Below are positions 24,967 to 31,410 of a stretch of DNA of 45,921 bases, piece after piece. The stretch lies in IMG/VR virus record IMGVR_UViG_3300030060_001743, positions 1 to 45,921 of that record. The stretch is one strand, 5' to 3'. The first letter of the stretch is position 1; each line of letters opens with the position of its first letter. Under the pieces are notes generated by a model. The model was not told where the DNA came from and did no database searches. It saw only the letters and a list, made by a program, of their open reading frames with translations. This stretch comes from a virus. A program made the translations under genes and the position numbers.

Positions 24967-25158
24967 ATGCTCGATAACGAAACTACTAAGAAGTTAAGTA
25001 ATGGTAAACGCTCAATGTATACGTTTGTGTGGGAACACGAAGAGACTTTGAGCACTAGGATTTGGCAGTGTATTGCAAAAGATATACGAAAAGCCAAAGA
25101 AAATCTACATCAAAATATAGAGGTAGATGAAAAAAAAGTTAAGGTTTTTATAAATTAA
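24967..25158 (+). CDS. Hypothetical protein, 63 aa
   Basis: AGGAG 9 nt before the ATG. A basic, helix-rich small protein (SMYTFVWEHEETLSTRIWQC, then AKDIRKAKENLHQ) ending just before the promoter of the candidate RNA. The preceding 69 bp hold no gene. Unknown function. Confidence 0.65.
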   Translation: MLDNETTKKLSNGKRSMYTFVWEHEETLSTRIWQCIAKDIRKAKENLHQNIEVDEKKVKVFIN

Positions 25159-25161
25159 TTC

Positions 25162-25190
25162 TTGACTTTCGCTAACATACTAGTTAAACT
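25162..25190 (+). promoter_or_regulatory. Promoter of the candidate structured RNA
   Basis: TTGACT (25162-25167), 17 nt, TAAACT (25185-25190). The predicted start, 6-8 nt downstream, coincides with the first base of the first RNA stem (GCTAG at 25196). No coding sequence follows for 500 nt. Confidence 0.6.
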
Positions 25191-25195
25191 AGTAG

Positions 25196-25505
25196 GCTAG
25201 CTAGATAGCTCAAGCAAGAGCTATCAAGGCTAGCGGTGTGTAGCAGTGATACAAGAAAAAGTGAGAGGGTCGTTATTGTGATACCCAACTACACACCAAA
25301 GTATTAAGACCACTGGGTTGTTTGTCCTAGCTTTGTCAAGTATTGACTTTGTTTTGTCAAAACGGCGAAGTTAATATTAGCTAGGGTTTTTTTCAGTGGT
25401 CATCATTAGGGTCGCTTTGTGTACACTAAAGCTACGATATGGCTATAAGCGGTAGAGACCCTACAAAGAGAGAAGGCGAGTACGAAAGTGCTTGCCTTTT
25501 TTTTT
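25196..25505 (+). ncRNA. Candidate structured small RNA, about 305 nt
   Basis: No open frame or ribosome site is present, but stems tile the whole stretch. P1 GCTAG/CTAGC enclosing GATAGCTC/GAGCTATC (25196-25234). P2 GGTGTGTAG/CTACACACC (25235-25297). P3 ACCACTG/CAGTGGT enclosing CCTAGCT/AGCTAGG (25309-25400). P4 TAGGGTC/GACCCTA enclosing GCTTT/AAAGC and CTAC/GTAG (25407-25463). A terminator ends it. P1 and P2 abut, as in coaxially stacked RNA. It has its own promoter. It matches no RNA class I know. Confidence 0.65.
25473..25505 (+). terminator. Intrinsic terminator of the candidate RNA
   Basis: AAGGCGAG (25473-25480) pairs with CTTGCCTT (25491-25498) with one G-U pair and a 10-nt loop. T tract 25497-25505 follows directly. 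Confidence 0.8.
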
Positions 25506-25548
25506 ATTTATAATTATTTTAAAGTATTGGTATGGCTACTAAGAGAGA

Positions 25549-25674
25549 AGGTAGTAGCGTCGTATAAAACAAGAAAGGATTTCTTACCCTTGGTCGACGT
25601 TGCTATCTTTTTTTTTACGCTACCTTTGGAGGTAAAGTTGTACCAAGTGCTCAGAAATGTTGAGCACACGACGC
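25549..25674 (+). promoter_or_regulatory. Attenuator-like leader before the nuclease/recombination operon
   Basis: AGGTAGTAGCGTCG (25549-25562) pairs with CGACGTTGCTATCT (25595-25608) over 14 bp with three G-U pairs, enclosing a small AAGAAA/TTTCTT hairpin and followed by T tract 25608-25616. GCGTCGT of the left arm (25557-25563) can instead pair with ACGACGC (25668-25674), which would undo the terminator. A second hairpin, GTGCTCA/TGAGCAC, lies between. This looks like a terminator/antiterminator pair upstream of the operon. Confidence 0.55.
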
Positions 25675-25697
25675 AAAAAAAAGCAGGAGGAAAAATT

Positions 25698-26594
25698 ATG
25701 GGAGCAATAGGATTTATTTGTCCCGACAAAGAAGTAATAAAGTTTGAGGATTGTTTTGAACATTGTCGTATGTCTGAAAGATGTATGTCAGTAGCGACAT
25801 TGAAAGCTATGTCAGAACAAAGACCCGACAATCGACCACCGAGCACCACAGAACTTTTATCAGGAACTTGTGAGGCTTTCTTAAAAAGAACACAACAATA
25901 TTTCATCAACCCCCAAGAACGTGCATACGCACTTATGGGAACAATACACCACAACAATTTAGAAAATCAAAACCTAGGGTCTCAACATTTAGTTGAGGAA
26001 AAACTAGAGGGTCTAGACATCACAGGAATATTGGATTACTACGACAAAGAAAATGAAATGTTGATTGATTACAAAAATACAGGAAGCTTTAAGGCTATGA
26101 AAGTGCTCGGTATGACGAGCACTCAAGTACCAGACCCGACAGGAGCGAGATACAAACGCTCAGGAAAATGGGGTCGAGCGGGAGAAATAAAGAAAGTAAA
26201 GCAGTGGTATCGAGATGAAAGTATTGCAGACTTTGGAGACTGGTTGTATCAAGTAAATATGTATCGATATTTGCTAGAACAAAAAGGTTATAGAGTAAGG
26301 ACAATGAAACTTCAAATGAATATTAGAGACGCAAGTATGGCTATGTCAAGAGATAGAGGAATAGATAGGAACATTTACTTTGTTGATATTCCTTTTGTAG
26401 ATGACGAAGAAATAGTGGAATACTTCTCGAAGAAAAGAGATTTGTTGGTGAGTGCTCTTGAAAATCTTCAAGTTCCCAGCCAGTGCTCAGAAGCAGAAAC
26501 TTGGGAAGGAAAGAAGTGTGAAAGTTATTGCGAGGTAAGACACCTATGTCCATACGTATCAGATAATAATTTTCTTGACCAAGACGTAGAATAG
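25698..26594 (+). CDS. Cas4-like Fe-S PD-(D/E)XK nuclease, 298 aa
   Basis: AGGAGG 7 nt before the ATG at 25698 sets the start; the longer frame lies inside terminator sequence. Nuclease motifs: GTIHHNNLE (His), DITGILDYYD (Asp), EMLIDYKNT (Asp...Lys) and a QVNMYRYLLEQ helix. Four Cys near the N-terminus (FICPD...DCFEHCRMSERC) and four at the C-terminus (QCSEAETWEGKKCESYC...LC) suggest an iron-sulfur cluster as in Cas4/AddB-type exonucleases. With ERF and SSB downstream it is the probable end-resecting exonuclease of the phage recombination system. Confidence 0.8.
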   Translation: MGAIGFICPDKEVIKFEDCFEHCRMSERCMSVATLKAMSEQRPDNRPPSTTELLSGTCEAFLKRTQQYFINPQERAYALMGTIHHNNLENQNLGSQHLVEEKLEGLDITGILDYYDKENEMLIDYKNTGSFKAMKVLGMTSTQVPDPTGARYKRSGKWGRAGEIKKVKQWYRDESIADFGDWLYQVNMYRYLLEQKGYRVRTMKLQMNIRDASMAMSRDRGIDRNIYFVDIPFVDDEEIVEYFSKKRDLLVSALENLQVPSQCSEAETWEGKKCESYCEVRHLCPYVSDNNFLDQDVE

Positions 26595-26636
26595 TGATAG
26601 ATTAACGTAATAATTTTAATAAAATAAGGATATGAT

Positions 26637-27284
26637 ATGACGACAAAGAAAGAAACAGAAGTGCCAACTCTTACGAGACCCGCACTTCACTTCGAAATGT
26701 CGAGCACCATAGCAAAACTTGCTTTGGCTCAGACAAAAGTTCAAAAAGAAATCAAAGACTTGCCTAAAGAGAGTAAAGGCTTTGCTCACAAGTACACTAC
26801 GTTTGATAAATTAGTTCAGTATCTTAGACCTATATTGTCTAAGCACGGAATATCTTTTATTCAAATGCCTTGTGGGGATAATGAAAACGTGGGCGTTATA
26901 ACTATATATATGCACACGAGCGGAGAGTATATATCTAGCAAGATAGAAACTCAAATCATACAAGCACAAAACAAATATCAATCAATGGGTAGTGCTATAA
27001 CTTACTTTAAAAGATATAGCCTTGCTTCTTTTGTTGGTATTGCAAGTGATGAAGACACCGACGGAAACGTCAAAGCAGCACCGAAAGTTTCGCAGCCAGC
27101 GAAGAAAAAATTAAGTGCTCAACAATTCAAAGATTTAAACTTACTAGTTGCAGATGAGAAAGAAGACTTTAGAGATAAGGTTGTACACTCAGTACAAAGT
27201 TTAAATATACATCAAGATAATCTAGAGGCTTGGACTAAGAAATACAACCAAGCCAAAGAGAATAAGGAGAAGAAAAATGGTTGA
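26637..27284 (+). CDS. ERF-family single-strand annealing recombinase, 215 aa
   Basis: Anneals complementary single strands during recombination-dependent replication. The ERF core is clear: FAHKYTTFDKLVQYLRPILS, then GISFIQMP, EYISSKIETQ, and the signature SMGSAITYFKRYSLASFVGI followed by DEDTDGN. The C-terminal tail is variable and basic. It ends in an 8-nt overlap with the SSB gene, and the exonuclease gene is directly upstream, the standard annealase/exonuclease pairing. Confidence 0.9.
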   Translation: MTTKKETEVPTLTRPALHFEMSSTIAKLALAQTKVQKEIKDLPKESKGFAHKYTTFDKLVQYLRPILSKHGISFIQMPCGDNENVGVITIYMHTSGEYISSKIETQIIQAQNKYQSMGSAITYFKRYSLASFVGIASDEDTDGNVKAAPKVSQPAKKKLSAQQFKDLNLLVADEKEDFRDKVVHSVQSLNIHQDNLEAWTKKYNQAKENKEKKNG

Positions 27285-27810
27285 CGATAATATGTTAAAT
27301 GATATGTTCGGAGAGGATAGTTGGTTTGAGCCTAAAGAAAAGAAACCGCAATCTACATTAGCAGAAGGTAAATATAAAGCTAAGTGTACTGGACTAAATG
27401 TAAAACAAGATAAGGAAATTCAAGGTCAGTTTCTTGCAGATATTTATGAGCCCGAGTTTACTATTGAAGGAACTCAAGTAAAGCATAAAGGTTTGTTTAG
27501 ATTTAAAAAACCCGACCCTTCAGTGTACCCACACTTACAAGCAGATATGGGTAGTAATCAAGGGTACTATTCCTTTTTAAGTTTATGTAATCTTTCTAAA
27601 GAAAAAGACGGAAAGATAATGCTACCGCCATTGACATTAGATATGATTAATGGTATGGAGTTTGAGGTGGAAGTAGTCGTAGAGAAATGGGTAGGACGTG
27701 AAGGTAATGATATGTCTACACCTAGAGTATCTAGAGTACTACAAAAGTTATCAACAAGTAATCAACAAAATGTGGATAACTCAGTGGAAGAGGACGACTT
27801 ACCCTTTTAA
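27277..27810 (+). CDS. Single-stranded DNA-binding protein, 177 aa
   Basis: An OB-like core (KYKAKCTGLNVKQDKEIQGQ; GMEFEVEVVVEKWVGREG) and an acidic C-terminal tip, EEDDLPF, which is the SSB tail that recruits replication proteins. It resembles phage SSB-like DUF669 proteins. It overlaps the ERF gene. It protects single strands for helicase and annealase. Confidence 0.8.
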   Translation: MVDDNMLNDMFGEDSWFEPKEKKPQSTLAEGKYKAKCTGLNVKQDKEIQGQFLADIYEPEFTIEGTQVKHKGLFRFKKPDPSVYPHLQADMGSNQGYYSFLSLCNLSKEKDGKIMLPPLTLDMINGMEFEVEVVVEKWVGREGNDMSTPRVSRVLQKLSTSNQQNVDNSVEEDDLPF

Positions 27811-27835
27811 AATTTGTGTCGTCGTATAAAAGGCG

Positions 27836-27873
27836 AGCCCTACATTAAACTCTTCCTTCTCTTGAGTAGGGCT
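27836..27873 (+). terminator. Hairpin after SSB, possible partial terminator
   Basis: AGCCCTAC (27836-27843) and GTAGGGCT (27866-27873) form a perfect 8-bp stem with a 22-nt loop; only three T follow. It may cap the exonuclease-ERF-SSB message or cause weak termination. Confidence 0.45.
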
Positions 27874-27899
27874 TTGCCACAAACAACATAGGAGAATTT

Positions 27900-28073
27900 A
27901 TGAGTAGAGAAGAATTTGCATTAAAATATGGTAGAGGTTGGTGGATATTCCAAGGAACACCAATCAGACATAACAGAAGAAAGACTTGGATAGAACAATT
28001 TAACACAGAAGGAGAGAGCACGTGTCGGCAAAAAATAAAAGACGTGGAACGACGTATGAAAGAAAATGCGTAG
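27900..28073 (+). CDS. Small basic protein, 57 aa
   Basis: AGGAG 5 nt before the ATG. Sequence with GRGWWIFQGTPIRHNRRKTW then a charged C-terminus. The last 52 nt overlap the resolvase gene in another frame. The aromatic/arginine-rich start suggests nucleic acid binding. Function is unknown. Confidence 0.6.
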   Translation: MSREEFALKYGRGWWIFQGTPIRHNRRKTWIEQFNTEGESTCRQKIKDVERRMKENA

Positions 28074-28354
28074 AGAGAGCTAAAGGATTTGAATTAAAAG
28101 CAGAAAGAACTTGGGGGTCAGACGGCAGAAGTAGAGGCTTACATCAAGAAGTAGATATGGTTATCGAAGATAATGTTTATGTACAATGTAAGAAAAGAAA
28201 ACGAATAGCTGAGCACCTAAAACCTATACCAGAACTACACGTACAATTTGTAGGAGAAGATAGGGGAGAAGACTTAGCAATAATGAGACAAGATTATTTC
28301 TTGTTATTGCTATCATTAATAAAGAAACACTTGAAGGAGTTAAATAATGAGTGA
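28022..28354 (+). CDS. Hjc-like Holliday junction resolvase, 110 aa, GTG start
   Basis: Cuts four-way junctions before packaging. Motifs of the PD-(D/E)XK resolvase family: RRGTTYERKCVERAKG (Arg and Glu), a basic loop WGSDGRSRG, HQEVDMVIED (Asp) and VYVQCKKRKR (Gln-x-Lys). AGGAG is 7 nt before the GTG, which overlaps the 57-aa gene. The size matches archaeal and phage Hjc-type enzymes. Confidence 0.75.
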   Translation: MSAKNKRRGTTYERKCVERAKGFELKAERTWGSDGRSRGLHQEVDMVIEDNVYVQCKKRKRIAEHLKPIPELHVQFVGEDRGEDLAIMRQDYFLLLLSLIKKHLKELNNE

Positions 28355-28625
28355 TAAAAAAGAAAAAAAGAAAACTGATATTGTTGAACAAAACAAATCA
28401 GTAATGGTTAATATTACAACTGATGAAGGTAAATCTTTACAATTAGATTTGTCTAAATCTAGTGATATTGTTAGAGGTTTGTATACTCGAGCACTTGAAC
28501 TAAAAAGAGAGCAAGTAAGATTAGAAACTAGCTTAGTAGAAAACAATATACTAATCAACGACTACATAAACAGAATAGTAGATATTAACGAGGAGAAGAA
28601 AGATGACGGAGAAAGTAAAGAGTAA
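28347..28625 (+). CDS. Hypothetical coiled-coil protein, 92 aa
   Basis: Overlaps the resolvase end by 8 nt, with AAGGAG upstream. Charged N- and C-termini flank a strand (VMVNITTDEGKSLQLDL) and a coiled coil (LYTRALELKREQVRLETSLV). Unknown early protein. Confidence 0.7.
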   Translation: MSDKKEKKKTDIVEQNKSVMVNITTDEGKSLQLDLSKSSDIVRGLYTRALELKREQVRLETSLVENNILINDYINRIVDINEEKKDDGESKE

Positions 28626-28821
28626 GTCAGAATACTTTAAAGAGTGTTATGGAGTTATGGAAGAGACAATCGACCAACAAAATAAATACTTTAATGAACT
28701 CTCAAAACAAGCTACTATGGCAGTAGCAGAAAGAGATATGGCTTTGTCCACGTTAAAAAAGATGAAGGGCTCATTGATAACCTTCCAAAGACTTATAGAT
28801 AAATATAAGGAGGAGGAATAA
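28603..28821 (+). CDS. Hypothetical coiled-coil protein, 72 aa
   Basis: Starts 23 nt before the upstream stop (GAGGAG upstream of the ATG). Mostly one long helix (ETIDQQNKYFNELSKQATMA; ALSTLKKMKGSLITFQRLI). It is coupled to the HTH gene by ATG overlap at 28821. Unknown. Confidence 0.7.
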   Translation: MTEKVKSKSEYFKECYGVMEETIDQQNKYFNELSKQATMAVAERDMALSTLKKMKGSLITFQRLIDKYKEEE

Positions 28822-29036
28822 TGAATCAATCTCAAAATGATATGATATTAGTTGCACTAAAAAACGGAGATAGAATAACGCCGTTGAGTGCTCTAGAAAA
28901 GTTTGGCTGCTTCAGATTAAGTGCTCGTATATGGGACTTAAGAAATGAAGGACACCCAATAAAGACTAGACATATATCAACCCCTCAAGGGAAAGTTGTA
29001 GCTGAATATAGTTATGAGAGTGCTCAAAATGGATAA
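28821..29036 (+). CDS. Helix-turn-helix domain protein, 71 aa
   Basis: The pattern ILVALKNGDRITPLSALEKF followed by GCFRLSARIWDLRNEGHPIK is that of a small phage winged-helix family (HTH of the pfam14090 type). GGAGGAGG precedes the ATG. It could control early transcription, for example at the two dyad promoters, or act in replication; neither is proven. Confidence 0.75.
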   Translation: MNQSQNDMILVALKNGDRITPLSALEKFGCFRLSARIWDLRNEGHPIKTRHISTPQGKVVAEYSYESAQNG

Positions 29037-29253
29037 GATAAGTGTAATTAAAAAGAACGGCTTACCATTAAACGAGCAAGATAAAAAAAACTTTCGTAGT
29101 AGATTAGCTATAGTATGCTTTCAATTAGGCTTTGTTATAGTAGAAGAAGCCGAAGTAATAGATGATGTCGGGCAAAAGTATGACCCGACATTAACTAAAG
29201 AAGACTTACAAATATCAAGGGTAAATCCTAATTGTGAAGTATGCGACGACTAA
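29014..29253 (+). CDS. Hypothetical protein, 79 aa
   Basis: Two starts are possible, ATG at 29014 or ATG at 29029 (MDKISVIKKNG, 74 aa); neither has a clear ribosome site and both overlap the HTH gene. The middle is alpha/beta (FRSRLAIVCFQLGFVIVEEA), with CEVCDD at the C-terminus. Unknown. Confidence 0.6.
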   Translation: MRVLKMDKISVIKKNGLPLNEQDKKNFRSRLAIVCFQLGFVIVEEAEVIDDVGQKYDPTLTKEDLQISRVNPNCEVCDD

Positions 29254-29572
29254 AGTAATAAAGCTTGTCGAAAAAGCTTTATTGTTTATATACGAAAGTG
29301 TATATTCTAAAGAGACGCTAAGGGCTTATTTCAAAGACGACGACTGGTTTGACGACGAGTATATTGAAAGCGAAAGAAGAAAGAAAAACGAAGTAGCTTA
29401 CAATAACAAATCAAAATTTCAACCTTACAGATGTCCTTCGTGTAATAAGCCTTGGCGTTTCTACACTATGCCAAAAGGTAAAGTACCTTTAAGAGAATTT
29501 TTAGGAAAGAGAGTACCAATGGAGGAAAAGAAATGTCCGAAAGAATTGAAGTGCCAAAAAAGAAAGAAGTAA
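29234..29572 (+). CDS. Zinc-ribbon-like protein, 112 aa
   Basis: Probable GTG start at 29234, within the end of the previous gene; the start is uncertain for lack of a ribosome site. An acidic patch (FKDDDWFDDEYIESE) precedes RCPSCNKPWRFY and KKCPKELKCQ, which together offer four Cys for zinc. The C-terminus is Lys-rich. Function is unknown. Confidence 0.6.
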   Translation: MKYATTKVIKLVEKALLFIYESVYSKETLRAYFKDDDWFDDEYIESERRKKNEVAYNNKSKFQPYRCPSCNKPWRFYTMPKGKVPLREFLGKRVPMEEKKCPKELKCQKRKK

Positions 29573-29724
29573 TTTATTATTGTCAGTCTTGTAATAATAA
29601 AATTCCAATAAAAGACCAGTCTTATTCTCTCTCATATTACTTTGCAAAAGAGTTTGATGAATACTATTGTAAGAAATGTGCTCAAGAGAGACACGAAGTT
29701 TTATTAGATAGGCACGTAGATTAA
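29533..29724 (+). CDS. Zinc-ribbon protein, 63 aa
   Basis: GGAGG 7 nt before the ATG. CQSC and CKKC separated by 27 residues form a likely zinc site. It overlaps the upstream gene by 40 nt and the next by 1 nt (TAATG). It is one of three successive small Cys proteins before the helicase. Confidence 0.65.
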   Translation: MSERIEVPKKKEVIYYCQSCNNKIPIKDQSYSLSYYFAKEFDEYYCKKCAQERHEVLLDRHVD

Positions 29725-30068
29725 TGCGTTGTCCCGCTTGTGGTTGGTCAAACACATTAAAAAATTACCCAAGAAAAAATAAAGAATTATTATCTAAATT
29801 AGATGAAGAAGTTATTGAACATTTACGTAGAAATTTCTTAACTTCTTTAAACGATTTGACGTCGTACACACTACTCAAAGCTTGTTCAGATACAACCACC
29901 GAAGTTATAAATCATAGTGTTAATATATGGGAACGTAAACACTTAGCAGATAAAGGATATGACGTTTATTATTTTATAGGAATATTAAGAAACGAAGGAA
30001 AGAAAATTGAAGAAAAAAAATCAAGAGAACAAAAAAGACTTGACCGACTTCCACCAACCATTACTTGA
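29724..30068 (+). CDS. Hypothetical protein upstream of the helicase, 114 aa
   Basis: Starts RCPACGW, a single CxxC, then helices (LDEEVIEHLRRNFLTSLNDL; NIWERKHLADKGYDVYYFIG) and a Lys/Arg-rich end. Its place directly before dnaB is where many phages keep a helicase loader or initiator, but no loader motif or AAA+ domain is present. The role is open. Confidence 0.65.
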   Translation: MRCPACGWSNTLKNYPRKNKELLSKLDEEVIEHLRRNFLTSLNDLTSYTLLKACSDTTTEVINHSVNIWERKHLADKGYDVYYFIGILRNEGKKIEEKKSREQKRLDRLPPTIT

Positions 30069-30084
30069 GAAAGAAACAACCAAG

Positions 30085-31410
30085 ATGTATAGTGGTGTTA
30101 GTGAGCGTGAAGTGCTCGGAATACTACTTAAAGACGACAAGTTAATTAATTCAGTATTAAAATATATACCAACAAGTAAAGTATTTTATCACGAAAAACA
30201 CGAGATAATTTGGAAGGGTATGTATGCTTTATATAAACAAAATAAAGCTATAGATTTAGCTACGTTAACTAATTACCTATCAGAAAAAGGTTATAAGATG
30301 ACATACTATTTAAGTGGTATAGAAATTATAAGCACCGCTAGATTGGAAGAACACGCTAAGACTATTTATAGTTTGTTTATAAGAAGACAATTACACGAAA
30401 AGATTTTAAAGTTTGAGGCTAGATTACGTGAGCAAACTTCTTATAAAGATGTTAGTAGTGATATAAATTACTTACAAAACATTGGAGAAAAGTTTAGTAA
30501 TGTATTAGATATTAATGATAAGAGTATTACAAGCTTAACTGATGACGCAGAAGAAGCTATATTCGCTAGTAAAAACTTAACTCAAACTGGTATTGAACGT
30601 ATAGATAAAGCAATAGTTGGTATGACACGAGGAGAAATATCTATTATAGCAGGTAGACCTGGTAATGGTAAGAGCACCTTGGCTTTAAATCTTGTAAAGA
30701 ATATGGTTCTTGACGGCAAAAAAGTAATGCTTGTGTCAAGAGAAATGCCAAGTGTAGAGATTGTAAAAAAACTTATTGCTATGCACACAAAAGTAAAGAA
30801 CAAAGATATGCGTGGTAATGCAAGTGCTCACAAAGAAGAGATTAAAAAAGGTTTAGAGTTTGTAAAAAAACATTACAAATCGCTTTATTTATTTGATAAT
30901 TTAAGAACGCTAGACGAAGCTTTAAATGAAGCTAAAAAGATTAGACCCGACGTAATCATTGATGACCACGTTGGTTTCATAGAATTTCCACATTACGACA
31001 AGCAAGATGTTAGACATAGAATCGCCGAGATAACTCGTAGATATAAATGGTTAGCTAAAGAAATAGATTGTGGTGTAATACTCGTATCACAACTTAATCG
31101 TAATATCGAGCATAGAGTAGACAAGATTCCAAGGCTCAGTGATTTAGCTGAGTCTGGAAATCTTGAACAAGACGCAGAAATAGTTATCTTTTGTTATTAT
31201 CCTTTTGTCTATGAATATGACCAAGCCGAGCACGGAGAGTTTGGTACTAAAATAATTGTAGCAAAAAATAGATATGGAACAACTTGTAAGTTCGACTTAG
31301 GTTATGACGGAGATAGTGCACTGATTTGCAATTCACCTGAAGAGGCTCGAGCACATAGAGAGAATAGAAAACTGAGCACGCAGGAATACGCTAATGTTTT
31401 ATTTGACTAG
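30085..31410 (+). CDS. DnaB-type replicative helicase, 441 aa
   Basis: Unwinds the fork ahead of the (host) polymerase. The N-terminal domain begins SEREVLGILLKDDKLINSVL. The RecA-like motor has Walker A AGRPGNGKST, LVSREMP (H1a), IIDDHVGFI (Walker B), LVSQLNR and SDLAESGNLEQDAEIVIF, then an arginine-finger region KNRYGTT. The ATG at 30085 gives the usual DnaB length; a TTG at 30007 with AAGGA upstream would add 26 Lys-rich residues. The stop shares CTAG with the convergent gene. Confidence 0.9.
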   Translation: MYSGVSEREVLGILLKDDKLINSVLKYIPTSKVFYHEKHEIIWKGMYALYKQNKAIDLATLTNYLSEKGYKMTYYLSGIEIISTARLEEHAKTIYSLFIRRQLHEKILKFEARLREQTSYKDVSSDINYLQNIGEKFSNVLDINDKSITSLTDDAEEAIFASKNLTQTGIERIDKAIVGMTRGEISIIAGRPGNGKSTLALNLVKNMVLDGKKVMLVSREMPSVEIVKKLIAMHTKVKNKDMRGNASAHKEEIKKGLEFVKKHYKSLYLFDNLRTLDEALNEAKKIRPDVIIDDHVGFIEFPHYDKQDVRHRIAEITRRYKWLAKEIDCGVILVSQLNRNIEHRVDKIPRLSDLAESGNLEQDAEIVIFCYYPFVYEYDQAEHGEFGTKIIVAKNRYGTTCKFDLGYDGDSALICNSPEEARAHRENRKLSTQEYANVLFD

